NCBI GenBank assembly: GCA_000499405.2 | Contig: HG738140.1 | Coordinates: 7,715,560-7,779,559 of the forward strand | Source: Onchocerca volvulus | Taxonomy: Eukaryota; Nematoda; Chromadorea; Rhabditida; Onchocercidae | Direction: 5' to 3' | Length of the DNA: 64,000 bases | Shown here: positions 1 to 13,800 of the stretch, in pieces | Numbering within the stretch: the stretch's first letter is position 1 | How the letters are laid out: every line of letters starts with the position of its first letter | Translations under genes and position numbers: made by a program | Notes under the pieces: model-generated | What the model was told of the DNA's origin: nothing | What the model saw: the letters and a program-made list of their open reading frames with translations, nothing else | Database searches by the model: none

Positions 1-2
1 GT

Positions 3-624
3 CAGCGTTCTTTAGTAGCCTTATCCCTAGTACTAGCAATGCTTAAGTTTAAACCTGCTCCAATTTATATCCTGGATGAAGTTGATGCTGCTCTTGATTT
101 GTCACATACTCAAAATATTGGTGCTATGATCAAAACACATTTTAAAGAATCGCAGGTATAAGATTAGCATTTTTGAAATAAGGCGAGAGGGCAAGGGAAA
201 TAGAGGGATAACAGAATACGGAAATTTGCATTTTTTCACTGAAGAGTCTGAAAGCTTTTCATTTCATTTTTTTCAAATTGTTTATCCTGTTGCAGCTTGA
301 GATTGTTCGTCGAACTAAAAATCTCCAAGAATTTTAGGGATTTTTTTCCTCTGACTTCGCTCTTCTATTTTTTCAATTCATGAATTTAAAGTATGTCGAG
401 ATTACATATTCATTTTTTTGCGATTTCAGTTTATAATAGTATCGCTAAAAGATGGAATGTTCAACCATGCAAATGTGCTTTTCAAAACCCGATTTGTTGA
501 TGGTACTTCCGCGGTGGTCCGTACAGAGAACAAAGATCAGTGGGTTATCAATGAACCGATACAAATACGTGATATTGAAAAGGAAAATGATAGTGATATC
601 CCGAGAAAACGACGAAAAGAATGA
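3..624 (+). CDS. smc2: SMC2 (condensin ATPase), C-terminal end, partial
   Basis: These are the last two exons of the SMC2 subunit of condensin, the ATPase that compacts chromosomes (C. elegans MIX-1). Exon 3-155 begins inside the ABC signature ([13 protein letters not shown]) and contains the Walker B/D-loop [12 protein letters not shown]. It ends at donor CAG|GTATAAG. Exon 430-624 starts after TTTCAG in phase 0 with [11 protein letters not shown], the conserved strand and H-loop region of SMC heads, and stops at TGA 622-624 after a basic RKRRKE tail. The upstream coiled coils and N-terminal ATPase half lie outside the window. An ATTAAA polyadenylation-like hexamer lies at 639-644. The assignment to SMC2 rather than SMC4 or cohesin SMCs rests on the [21 protein letters not shown] stretch, recalled from the family. 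Confidence 0.95.
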
Positions 625-3180
625 GCGCATTTCGTTTTATTAAAATATTTTTTGCATTTTCATTCCATTGATCTCCTAATTTTGTTAAATTTATTACAAT
701 TCCCAAAATTTTTTGGGGACTATAAATCAGTGTTAAATTTAGTCCAACTATAAGTGGGTGCAGAATATGCTAAACTGGAAGAGTAATTGAGGTCGATATA
801 TTCAATAATAACTTAATATCTACCATTCTGAATTGGATCCAAAGTTTCAAAAAGACGTGTGAAAAAATTTGAATCCATCTAAATCTCTCTAAATATCGGG
901 ATAATTATTTAAACTTATTTTTCATTAATCGAATTACCTTTGGAATAGATATTTAGAAAAGAACTTTTCTAAAAGAACAAAAGAATGGCCTGACAGATTC
1001 AGTTAATTTCCTAGAAATTCCCATCATGTTTGTGGTATTTCTTTTCCCAGTGCATTTGATTTCGCCAGTTAATGTTTTTGTTGTTGTGTTTTCACATGAT
1101 CGAATAGATCAGGAATTGTAAGTAGATCCAAGAAGCGAGATTAGAGAAAGTTGCCAAAGATTTTTATTTGCCGGAATAAAAAGTTGGAATAACTTTTTAT
1201 TAATTTGGAATAAAAATTTAGAAAAAGAAAAATATTTGAATAAGAAATTGCTTTATTTGATATAATATTTATTTTCATATAGCTTTTGAAGTTTTATAAT
1301 CTTCCTGCATATCAAGATTATATCCATAAATGAATACATATTTGTAAATAGTATCAAATGTCCTACTGGATAATTTCTATTATTACTTACTGTTTGTTTT
1401 TTTATGATCTATTAGTGGACGAATGAATTCAAATTTAGGAGAATAAACGGTCTTTATTCGAAATGTAGATTTAAAGGTGCGAAACTTTTTATAAACAACT
1501 TTTTAAATTAACATGTTCTCTAAAATATTGATCTTTTACGGTTACTTATGGTCAAGGTGTATAAGTGCTGCGTGCTACGTCTGGATTCATCTACTGTATT
1601 TTCTATATTTCATATAGGTAAAAATGATGTGTTTTTATCACAGAATTTCGTTTACTGTATAGCGAGAACAGACTTCACTAGAATGATTTGATATTTTTTT
1701 GCATGCTTGAATACTTAGGGTAATTTTTGTTCGTCGATTAAATTGTTTGAGTATTATTTGGATTTCTACTCAATATGTTTATTTGCATCATCACACTGTT
1801 AAAATGAGCTCAATGCTATCACTTGTTTGTTAAACGAATTGCTGCTGTTTGAATTGTGTTACTAAAAATGTTATCGAAATACTAAACAAAATTGCCAGTG
1901 AATCATATATTGTAAATGGCCAAATTTTTTGAAATGATCTATTCAAAATGAATCACGTCAAAAAGGTGGTACTTTTTCTTTTGTTTGCTAAGATATTTTT
2001 GTTTAGAATTTCTAATTTCGAATGGACTAATTTAAGTCAGCAATCTTAATTGATTAAGATCTAAATTTCTTTTACTTTTTCCTCGCAACATATTTCTTTG
2101 TTCTTAACCTCAAGGAACAAGTAGTGAACTTCTAAAGATTCGTTCTAATTATTTGAAGCAATTGTAATACTGACATGAACGACTATATTTCCATGAGCAA
2201 TGAAGATTTCATTCTTTCTGTACTGAGCATGTCATATATTTTTAATTTGTTAATGTCTGTCTGGTTAAGGTCGATTCTATCAGCAGTATTCTTTTACATA
2301 TGATAATCAAGCGTTCATAATATTAGTAACAATTATAGAGTGGAATGCTTTGTTACGGTTCAGCCAGATATCTTTTCTGGCTGTTTTTTAATTATATTTG
2401 TAGAAGAAAAAAACATTTATTTCAATATTCGTCACGACAATAAACATATAAATGGATGGAGTGAATACCAAAGATATGAAAATAGACCAATACGGCACCA
2501 ATAATATAGCTCCAGCATTCTTGCAATTTATTTATCATAGGCTTGTCTAATTTCATTGCAGGCATGACCAACTCTTGAATAAAATCAGAGTGAATGAAGG
2601 ATTTGGGACATTGAGTTCTCTTCAAGAAGACTTGTCTGACGTGAAATTTTTCACCGGTCATTTGATGATAAAGTTTTAGTTTCTGATCTATATGTATTAG
2701 TTTTTACTGTTGGTAATGAATTTTGCAGCTGAAAATTTTCGAACGACAACTTATTCGCTTTTTCTAAAAATTGGACAAAATTTCCTACGACTATTCCAGC
2801 AAGTTTTTTTCGATGATGTTTACTTCCTTAGCTAGATGAGTAAAAAGCTTATATTTCGTAATTACTAGTTGAGCATATTCGCTCAGTTAAGCTCACAATA
2901 TAATTTATCTCTGAAAGATATAGCAGATTTCATAAGTTTTTTTTTTTTTTTTACATAGTTTAAGAGATAAGATAAAATAACCATGAGACTGGAACCAGAA
3001 TTTAATGCTGCAGAAGATTAGCAATTTTCTAAGCTAATTTTTGCTTGTTTTATGAATAGTTTAGTTTTTTTAGGAGGGCATAAAAAGGAAAAGAAATTCT
3101 TTCTTTAGAAGAATAAAGAAAGAAAAATTTTTAATTAAATCTGACAAGCTGTTGATTGTAAATCGTAGATTAAATGCATT

Positions 3181-3241
3181 AATAATAGACCATGCAATAA
3201 TAAATGCTCGTCATTTATTATTGCATGGAATATCTATTATT
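3181..3241. repeat. Hairpin-forming inverted repeat
   Basis: A perfect 17-bp inverted repeat (3190-3206 against 3212-3228) encloses a 5-nt loop. A further 9-bp outer stem (3181-3189 against 3233-3241) is separated by a 4-nt bulge on one side. The size is close to a pre-miRNA, but the stem is very AT-rich and could equally be a foldback repeat. Confidence 0.6.
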
Positions 3242-3587
3242 CAATGTTTTTGAAAGATGAAACATTTAGTTGGATATTTCAATGTTTACAAATCAAAAAA
3301 TTCTTTATCGCCTCGTTTAGGTTATAAGGAATACCACAGATTTGCGTCTCTTGCAATAGTATTGTAGTCTATTACTATTATATAATCCATTCCTAAATCT
3401 TCGGTCGACAGTTTTTACGTTTAGTTTATTCTCGTTTGTAATTTAATTTCGTTATTTGCATAACTGGATATTTTAACAGTGTTGAAAATAGATAGTTGCA
3501 AAAATCAAATTCATTTACAAACTAAAAAACTATGAAAGAGATAATGAAATATTAGAAATTTTCATCAATATTAAACACAAATTTGCA

Positions 3588-3629
<42 letters not shown>

Positions 3630-3650
3630 TGCAAAAATATATATATATAT
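3588..3650. repeat. (TA)n microsatellite with palindromic flanks
   Basis: An alternating TA run is bordered by TTTGCATGATA on the left and TATCATGCAAA on the right, so the whole block is palindromic. A second short TA run follows. Confidence 0.85.
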
Positions 3651-3979
3651 ATTTGATATTATATTAAAAATGACATTTGTATGGATGAATCATTCAACAT
3701 TAGAAATAACATTACATTTAGCAATCAATGATAGAGAAAAGATCGAATTCTGGAAAGTTTACAATTATCATTAGCATTGATTGAGTAAATTTTAATAATA
3801 GAAAGTAAAAAAATAAATTTCTTGCAAACTTGTATGGATTTATGTGAAATATTTAAAAGATGCGAACAATAATTCTAAGCAAATTAGAAAAAAGCTAGCA
3901 ATCACTTAGATCGGGATTTATCTATTTTTATTTTTGATTATTCATACTACTCAATTAGATGTCGTAAATGAGAGAGAGT

Positions 3980-6682
3980 TTACGGGAGATCATAATCAAA
4001 CATCTGGAAGGATGAGGATGCTTCTTCATTCGGTAAAGGAGTTGAGGCCATCATATGTTGATATGAACCGATTACATGAATGTTACCTTTTTCCGGTTGT
4101 AGATGACGTACGAAATCATCATAATTCATATTTAACACATTACTTGATATAATACTTGTCTGTCTCACAGAATTACCTAAAAAAAAAAAAATTGGTGACA
4201 ATTAGAATTTAGTACAGTTAGCAATTAGAAAAAGAAAATTATGCGGAAAATACTAAGCGAACTGATTGATTTCTAATATTTCGATATAATAGTTTCTGAT
4301 TTGAGTTTATCAGAAACTATTCTCACTATCACAATCAAAATTTACCTGAATTTGTATTATTAGCAGATGAAGCATGCTTTTTGAACAAATCACGTAGAAA
4401 GGAATGCCAATCGAAACACAACAAGTGCATCTTAAAACAAATGAATTAAATTGAATTCGCAAAAATCATGGATTCAATGAAGAAATCAAGCAAAACATAA
4501 ATTTGCAGTACTAGTTCAATGACAGAAAAACAAATCTCTACAATCAATATACTCAATGTGGGCACACATAATAGAAGAATCCATTGACTTTTGACCTTCC
4601 AATCCTTTCTAATCAACTGTCAAAACTTACCGTGGATATTCGAAATCTCTCCCTTTGTTGCCTTCTAATTCTACTGGTAGTTTTCCATGAACTGCATGCT
4701 GGTTTTTGATCAATCACTAATACTTTCTGCAAAACTTCTGATTTTTGGGTATTGAATTGAATTTTTGGATATTAAATTCAATTTTTGTATTATTTCCAAG
4801 TTTTCTGAAGTCTAATGCTCAAGCAAAAAGTAGTACAAGATGGAATCATATCTGCAGATTTAATTCTACATTCCATATTTTGCTTCTTCATTCAAACTAT
4901 ATGTACTGTAAAATCCGGTTCTGTCTTTTTTTAACTTCAAATAAATTGATGTGAATTTTGTTTGGAGTTAAAAGATCACATCAGATTGTGAATTAAATTC
5001 CAAGTAGATATCAGAAATAATGGTAACTACTAAATCATCAATTACCTGATTTAAGATGCGCCAATGGCGATAAGTTTTTATGTGAAATATAACAATGACA
5101 GTGAGCCATATACAGTATGCCATTAATAGTAAAGCTGATAGAAATAACAAACCTATATGGAATATTCGATGAATTAGAATAAAATTTTCTATCGATATCT
5201 ATTTGACCATTCTATTCCAACTTATCTGCCAACTGTTTTCAATTCTGATGCCAAAAAAATGATTTTAAAAAATAAACAAAGAACAAAAAAAAAAAAAAAA
5301 ATAAACAAAATAAATCAATAAACAAAAAATAAACTAATAGCTTGAAATCCTGCGATATTATTCCACAATCGGAAGCCTTTTGTTTGTGCCGAAGATGATA
5401 ACAAACAGAATGTGATAGAACCGATAACAATCGTTGTCAAAATCACAAAGCAAACAATATCGGTAATTAAGTTGCGACGCTCTACATAAGAATCGCTACT
5501 GCCAATGAATTCACAAAATGTACGATATCGTCTGCAAATTTCGGAAAATTTATTAATTTTTAATATCGGCATCTTTTAATTAAGAATGAACTTAAATTCT
5601 GCATTAAAATTAATTTATTTCTCGCCAATTTTGAGATTTTCAAAAAAAATTCAACAACTTACTAAGATTTTGAAAACGAGATAATATAAAAATCAGAGAC
5701 ATTTATAAAACTATTGTATATATATTTTAATAAGAATGAAGTTTTTCAAAATTTCGAATTAATGCAAAAAGCACTCATCTGTTTCTATTTCTTAAAATAT
5801 GACAAGGATTGATTAAAAATAAGTTTATGGGTTTAAAATAATTTGTAAGAAATAAAAATTTCATCTTTTATCAATTTCTTCCCAAAGTATTTCTTTTAAT
5901 ATGCAATTAATGAAGTTAAAGAAATTAAAAATTCAAAAAATGTTAAGAGTAATAAAAGATAGAATCATTAACAATTCATTTGTAAGTTAAATTTTGCTGT
6001 CGTTCGAAATTCAATCGCAACAAAAATGCGAAAGGTAAAAATTGCATGATAATCTGATAATACCTCAAAATCTGATAGGTAAAATTACAAATTTCGCAGA
6101 CGCTTCTATTTGATGATGCAAGCCAGCGTTCCAAGCAACTTCGATGATATAAGCCCATCGTTCCACTATATGATAATTTATTAATTACAATTCTTAACTT
6201 TGCAATATAAATTCACTAGATTAGTTCAAAGATCACTGTTAAACTTCGATCGAATTAGACGATGTAATCAAATTAATTGCAATCAAAAATAATTAAGCTG
6301 TCGATATCAAATCAGTAAAGCATAGGCACATTTGTTCACTATGCTATTTGGTTAACTAATTAATTAGCTAATTCCTATTTTTATTGTTCATTCTAAAATA
6401 TTTAGAATCATTTGATTTTTATCAATCGATTAGATAGAAGGATGATGGGAATAAATAAATCTGCTGCATTAGTGAACAAGCATGCATAGGAATTAAACAT
6501 CGCTAATAAGATAATTAGCAACAAAAAAAAAAAAAAAAAAAATGAAATTCAGAATTTTACCTGCAAAAACAGAGCGATATTAACGGTTCACGAACGGTTG
6601 CTTTATCATGCCCAATCGATTGTTCTTCATTATGACATATTCGACAGATCGCGGTTGATATTGATACACTGTCCGATTCCAT
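3980..6682 (-). CDS. MARCH-type RING-CH membrane E3 ubiquitin ligase
   Basis: A predicted membrane E3 ligase of the MARCH family, which ubiquitinates membrane proteins. Six exons in transcription order: 6682-6561, 6165-6064, 5531-5335, 5152-5046, 4430-4346 and 4176-3980. They sum to 810 nt (269 residues), with every junction GT-AG and in phase. The RING-CH finger has all eight ligands: C13 and C16 (CRICH), C38 and C40 (LCFC), H48 and C51 (YHRSC), C64 and C67 (VCEIC). The LERWL motif typical of MARCH2/3 follows the histidine. Two hydrophobic segments, about residues 97-118 and 133-157, are separated by a short loop (family topology: both termini cytosolic). The tail is polar and serine-rich. 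The ATG at 6682 is chosen because TAG precedes it in frame. The third exon donor (A|GTTTAT) is weak but needed for frame. The exact orthologue is not assigned. Confidence 0.88.
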
Positions 6683-9600
6683 CTCTCTTAAATTCTAATA
6701 TTTGACAGACTTGCAATAATTTTGTTTGATTCAAATTTCTCTTGGATTTTTGGTAGAACAGATGTATAATTAAGTAAAAGAACAGCTTTATCAATTTCTG
6801 AAGAACATGACGTCGCAACTTTCAGATCCTAAATCTACCCGAAAGCGATACTTTCCTCAATAACAATATTTTTGTCTGCGAATGTATTTCCAATGATCCC
6901 TGACCCCGCCATGTTTGCAATGTCAATATCTCTTTTGCAGAATGCGTTCAAGATCTATTATCTATTAATATTCTTTCTTTACGGACATTTTGATTATTTT
7001 TAATTGGTGATTTTGTGATTTTGTTTGTCGTCGCAATGAAATCAATTTTCAATAAAATTAATTCTCTTTTAATGTTCGCACAAAAAAAAATGGGAGAACT
7101 ATTGGGATAATGCTTAAGTTGTTCGAATCGTCGCAACTCTTGAACCCTTAGAATTTTCTCTCCGATCAGTACGCATTTAAAATCGATCTGACTTGTGATT
7201 TAAAATTATTTTGCATCTCGTGAAGTTATTGAAGCAACATTGATTCAAAATTTTCATGCAAAAGTTGTTATTTTATTTTTCCGCAATGGAAAAAAAAATC
7301 CATCGCTTAATCAATTATTTTCTTTTTTAAAGTTTTTCTTTCCTCATAAATATGATTGGCCGATAATTATTGTTGCTGGCATTGATGATCATGTTTTCTA
7401 TTTTTTCTTCCTCTTCATCTGTCATATTTGTTTGTCCTGATTCCAGTAACTTTTATATCCTACAGGTAAGTTGAAATATTGAAATAACATCAACTTGTCA
7501 ATTTAGAATTTTTTCTTTTTTTGAGAGGAAACGAGAGAGAAAATTACTTAAATTTAAGCCAACTTATTCCTATCAATTACCACTTAATGAAGAATTTTTT
7601 TTTTTTTTTTTTGGAGAGAATTACTTAAAAAAGAAAAATTTTCGACGGAGTTTTCACAGCAAATATAATTTACTTGTTTCCCTTCACTTTAATGTAAATT
7701 TCTGTTATCAAATATTTCTTTTATTCGGTAATTGCTGAAATTCCGTGACACTCTTTCTTGCTGTTATATAAAAATAGGAAAATTCCCTTATTAGATGATA
7801 GTTGAAAGATAATAAATTAGCTTAAGTTTGAGTAATTATATTAATTTAAGTTAAATTAGCTCAAGTATGAATTAAAATAACTTAAGTTTGAGTAATTTTC
7901 CCAAAATTTCAAGATTTCACACTATGCAAAGCCTTTGAATTCCAAGTCTTCGAATACTCTGACCTTCTCAGTCTAATATGGTTGTGAGACAGTGTATGAG
8001 CATAATTTCAATTATAAGTAAGAAAAAATAACAAATATGAAAACAAGCAATCTTTATTTGCGGGAAAAAACCATCCATTGGTTACTAACAGATCTTGCTT
8101 ATTTTTTAATTTATCCAAAATTCCTAAAAATTGGGGAATTTTGCAGCCTTAAAATTATTAACAGCATTTTGTGAAGGTCTTTCCGAGAGGTCATGGCGTC
8201 TGCAAAAGTTAACTGATACTCTCAAAATTTGAGTTTTTATGTTTTGGTGATTTATTGTAAGAGAATCTATCGAAATGAATCTTGTCGATCTTCAGTTGCA
8301 ATAAATTTACCCAATTTATTCATAAATGTCGAAATTAAGAACAGATGACGAGATTATATCAGTTTTTTATTCCAGTGAATTAATTACTTCGTTTGATTAA
8401 CAAATATTTTTTGTTGTTTTAAAAAAAAATTTCAAAGGATGGAAATGATTTTACCAAAGATTTTTTGAAACTCTTGTCATTTTCTTGAAATTTATGAAGG
8501 ATTTTACAAAACTTTCAAAAATACAAACATCACTAATATTATTCCCAACTATCATTCTTATCATTAATACTGATATTATCATTATAGTAATCAACAGTAT
8601 TGCAATTGCTGTTTTAATTATTAGTAATGTTCTCATCATTTTCACAATCCTCATCATCATCGTCATATTTTTCTGTGCAAATTTTACAAGATTCTTCTAT
8701 CCATCCTGACTTGTGAAATATATAATAAAATCAAAGAAATCGTTAATTTTTCGAACAGTTATTTCTATGAAAATGTTATGTGGATTGGAACAGTGTAAGA
8801 TTATAATTTAATCTATATTTCTGGAGAGTATATTAATGAATTATTGACTGGTAAGATGGCATCTTGTAAAATATTATATGTTTGAGATAGAATTCATTAA
8901 TTAATTAATTAGTTGAGCATTTAATTGGTGAGATGGCATCTTGTAAAATATTATGTCTTTACGATAGGATGGGAGGGAGGGTATAATCTTTTCTGCAACT
9001 TTTTCTGTCCAATATTGAAGTAAATGACATTTTGTTCAATATGATTAGCTTCAACAAAATATTACTTTTGAAGAATGAGTTATCAGCAATATCAGGAGGA
9101 GCATTGATCTTAATCTAATGTAGATAAATACAAATTTCTTAACATACTTTAATTGCTGAAAAATATTTTAAATTACTTGACATATTATTTCTCACGTCTG
9201 GAAGAATATATCACAAGAGATGTAACATGTCAAACAATTAAAATATTTCAGTGCAATAATGACTGCTGTAACTATAACATCAGTCAAATTTCAAATTAAA
9301 TGCAGGATCGATGGAAGTTTGGAATTTTTTTTTAAAAGGAGGAAGAAAATAAAAGATGATGCACGTTGTGGAATGAAAACCAGAATCTTTGATGTCATAA
9401 ATATTACTATTGATCCCGCGTGATAGGATGAATTGAGTAAGAGATGAATGTATAATGCGCGGAGGAATTTCATTTCCCTCATCGAAATTTTATTTTCTAT
9501 GAAACAAAATTTCCTGCAAGAATGGAAGTTTGTAATGTTTCTTGCAGAAAGAAATGGTATGAGTTTAATGAGATAAGAGAAATATTTCAATAAAATATTG

Positions 9601-10895
9601 TTTGCGATCAGCAAGAAATGCTATTTCGTTAACTTTTTCATCTGAAAATTTAATTGATATTAATCCAACGTTATGTTTTTGGAAGCCTTGCAAATTAAAA
9701 AAAAATTATTTTTTTCATGAAAAGTTTAAATTGCAAATTAGTTTTCTAATAGATGAGATATTCTGTGAAATTCAGACCGGTATGAAAAGCAAGTAAATAA
9801 GTTTTTAGCATAATTTCATTCATTGCTACTTCTAGAATTCCATCACACTGCAATCAAGAGTTATGAATGATTAATCTTGTATGTTGTAAGAAGTATCACC
9901 AAGACAAGTTTTTCAAAGAGTGAGTAAATCTCAAGACTTTCATGGATTATAATACTTTTTTCTTCTAAACAGGTTTTGCATCAATTTAAACTTTTCATGA
10001 AAAAAATTTCCTTCCAAAGCCGTTTTGTGCATCATGAAGGGATAGATGGTGGATGGCCTTATTAGGAGCAAGAATTGTGAAAAATGATAAAAATCAGCAA
10101 AAATCTAATTATTCAAGAGTAGGAGAAATAAATTTCCGGTAATTTATTATTAAAAAAACCGGTTTGGTAATGAAAATGATAGAAGGAGTGGATTGGAGTA
10201 GAGCTGAGAGAGAAAGGAAAAATAATCGAATCTTAAATGAGATTCCGTAAACATATGTCTTTATCCCTTCATTAGATTTCCTTTTATTTCTTAATTTCAT
10301 TAATTTGAAGATATGTTGATAGAACGTATTTATCACAGATATCACATGGATTCTTCACCTTTCCGCAACTGCAAAATTCCACCGTCATTTAATCAAATCT
10401 TCTGAAATCATCTCAAAATCATTCTCTTACTGAAATGGAGCAATAATATTATCGAGTTGATATTTTAAAGATTAGCTAATCAATCATTTCTGCATTATCT
10501 TCCAACAAACAGAATCAAAGTATTATTATTCGATTCTGCAAAAATTACATCTTCATCATTGGAAATAATTTTTGCAAAACTTGTATTTTCATCATTCCAT
10601 ATACTTTTGTTTGTTTTATTATGTGAAGTAGAAAGGAAGAAAGTAGCATGGAATGAATTTGAAATGAGTTAAAATATCCGGTTTTAGGAGATGAGAATTT
10701 GAGAAAATCTTAATTTCGTCCTTTACCATTGTTGCAATGCTATAATCGTTGTTTACGCGACTTAAAATCATTGAAGTTAAATTTAATGTTTATAGATGGT
10801 GAATACGGTAAGCTAATATTAGTTCATTCTTTCATAAACTGAAAAGACCCTTCATTACATTTACTGATATTGCAAGGAATTGTCGCATTCTCGAC
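6683..10895. other. Intergenic between divergent genes, no gene supported
   Basis: This stretch separates the MARCH gene (-) from the DB-module gene (+) and probably contains both promoters. The open frames are short, hydrophobic or low-complexity. I see no conserved motif except a short direct repeat at 8849-8957. Confidence 0.65.
8849..8957. repeat. Direct repeat of about 28 bp, two copies
   Basis: The segment around GATGGCATCTTGTAAAATAT occurs at about 8849-8878 and again at about 8928-8957, with the intervening sequence different. No function is suggested. Confidence 0.7.
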
Positions 10896-13800
10896 ATGAT
10901 GCAGCGACTTCTGACACTATTCTTATGGCTCAATTACTGTAATCTATTGGATTCTGGATCGGTGGATTCTGAATCGGTAGTAAGTATTATATGCGAATAT
11001 CGTAACAAATCTAGTTGAGCAGTTTATAAAAGTGTAGAAAATGTTTGCTTTGAGAAAAACTGAAGCATAATGGGACATACATCATTTTCTGGCGGACATA
11101 TAAATGTCGTAGAAATCTAGCCAAGTTGAAGTAAATATGTTGCCTGGCTTCTTAGAAAGTTCAGATTAATAAAAGTCTAAACAGCAATAAATTAGTAGAA
11201 TAGTTTCATTGGCTGAAATTGCGAAAATAAAACCATTGTTGGAATATGTTGCCTCACAGTACGACTGAAATCGCACTGATAAGGATCATGAGAATGCAAA
11301 ATATTGGTCTAATTCTAAGTTAAATGTCTAGTCTTAGTCCAACTCTAGGCTATACATAGGGTAATATTTTGGCATAGAAATCATTTGTTTCAGTTGTAAA
11401 AATGTCCTCAATACTATAACGACTTAACCCACCACATTAATTCCCTGATAAGCATTTTATGGGTTGTGATAACTGATAACGACTTAGTACTTATAGATGG
11501 ATAACACTCATGTCAGTCATCGAGTTCGAAATGCTATCAGAAGAATACCTCATCATTCCAGAACTGATTCAAATGATAAGAAAAGGAAATGGCAACAGCT
11601 GATAATAAATGAAAATGGTGAGTCAACTGTTGATCAGGTGGCCGAGTGGTTAAGGCGATGGACTGCTAATCCATTGGGGTTTCCCCGCGTGAGTTCGAAT
11701 CTCATCCTGATCGCGATTTTGCTTACATGTCTTTTGAAATGTCAATACCATTAGTCCTTTACCAATATAGATTGTTGTTATAAAGAAATTTCAACAAATT
11801 GTAAAATGAATGAAATCATCTGTTTTTGATTTTATTCTTTGATGAAAATTAAATAGAACCAAAGGCCGCATCATCGCTTATGAAAAAATCCTATGGACTA
11901 TCATCATCCAGAAAATTGGTGCCAATTGATACTTCTCAGTTTCGTAATGAAAAGTTTCTTCAAAATCGGTTGGTTCCATTTCGTAATTTTGCACTGAAAG
12001 GAAAAGTATTGATTAGCAATTTTGGTTACGTGATGATTTAATCATTCAAATATGCGAATTTCAATCTAAGTATTAAACAAAGAGTATCTCATAGTGATAA
12101 CATGACCGGATGCTGCACATCAGTAAATTCAAGAAAATTTACAACATGAGTTGTTCAATTATCCATTTCAATTCACCTAACTTTTCAGTTCTTAATAAAA
12201 ATTGGAGTTAATTAGATCGATCTGAAATTAGAAGTTTGCCATATTAAATTATATTTATTTCCTCTTGCAGTAAATACTATAATCATTCAGTACAAATGGC
12301 TTATGTACCTCAAATGTACATTCCACCAACAATTAATAATCCCGCTTTTCATGGTACCACTTTTAATTTCTTCGTTGAACTTTGAAACGACACTTAATAA
12401 TTCATCATCATATATTAACATTTCATGCATTTTGTCGGTTGTTTAATGGATTTCAATCAATGTCATAATTTTCTATGTTTTATAGGTAACAATGATAATA
12501 GATATAGTGTTAATGGAATTAATATACCTTGGAAACCTTTAGTGTTGTTGCCAAAAGTGCGAGTTCCTCAGAGACCAACAAAATTCACGATAAGCGTTCG
12601 TGTCCTTTCTTTTTCATTTTGTTTATCTATATAAACAAAAATGTAAATGCTCGTTGTTCAAAATCTTTAATCTCCGAAATTTCTCCACCGATTATTTAAA
12701 ATTATGCGACAATGTTGCATTCGAATAGTCGCATGTCTTTATATAGGTATATCTACCCCGTTTTCACCTGTCATATCTGTGACAGATGAAAATAAGTGAG
12801 CGAACTCATTTTGACACAACAAGTTTTTCACCGATTGATTTAAAATTTTGACACAATGTTGCATTCAAATAGACGCGTGTTTTTTACATTCTTATTTATA
12901 CTGATTAGCTGGGCCGGCCACATGAAGCATAGTCGCTTTTAGTGAGTGTTTAATATTTTTGATTTTTATGTTTATTGGTTGATTGATTCTCTGTGTGTGA
13001 TTCCTGTATGCATCATTTGCATCATTGGGATTTCCTTACAAAGGGTTTCATTTTGGGTTTCTTCAACGAAGCAAACGTGCAATTGGCGCAAAACTTATTT
13101 AAGTTCACAATTTTTAGGCTAATTCAAATAAAATCGTTTTGGCTCCAACTATCAACAATCTAAACTCATCGTATGTTGCTGAATTTTTGTGTATATTTGA
13201 ACCACACTTTTTCATTCATTCTTTGAAAAATTTTCATACATTGCTGAAATCATTATGAAATCATTGTGAAATATTAAGCAAATATATTACAGCCGATTAT
13301 CTCCTTATCAGCCGCAGCAGCAACAATACAACACTTATCATTATAAGACGGAGCATTTTCCTAGTGCTAATATTCCTTCTTCCCGAATACAAGGATATCA
13401 GGTAGTACAGCAAGCAACGCGTTACTACAATCCTTTGGATCCATTCGGAGTGTTCAATAATCCGGTTAATTTTTGTTTTTTTTTTTATAGATTAGGCGAA
13501 GTGCTCTGCAGATAATAAGGAAATTAAAAATAAATTTTCTTAAATCAGAAATTTTTTGATTGTATCAACTTTATCAACAAATATGCCACTAAAAGATTTT
13601 AGCTGAAAACTCATTTTCATCCATCTATCCTCGCTTTTTCGATTATGAGAAAATGAAACGCACATCTGAATAACTAAAATCACTAAATATAATTTTTTAG
13701 TGTAATTTTGTGAAAATTACAGTTTTGGAAATCGGTCTTTCCAAATTATTTTGTTCCACAACCGCAAATATTCATTTCAACAACACCACAACCTGCCCAA

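Larger units (their letters stand above)
625..3979. other. Intergenic, no gene supported
   Basis: Between the convergent ends of SMC2 and the MARCH gene I see no open frame with coding character. It holds AT-rich sequence, a 17-bp-arm hairpin (3181-3241) and a TA microsatellite (about 3588-3650). Confidence 0.7.

Noticed and set aside
3583..3774. Plus-strand frame over the TA microsatellite
   Set aside because: It encodes an IYIYIY run from simple repeat sequence.
7240..7440. Plus-strand 66-codon hydrophobic frame
   Set aside because: Phenylalanine-rich AT-driven frame without signal-peptide pattern, splice partners or similarity.
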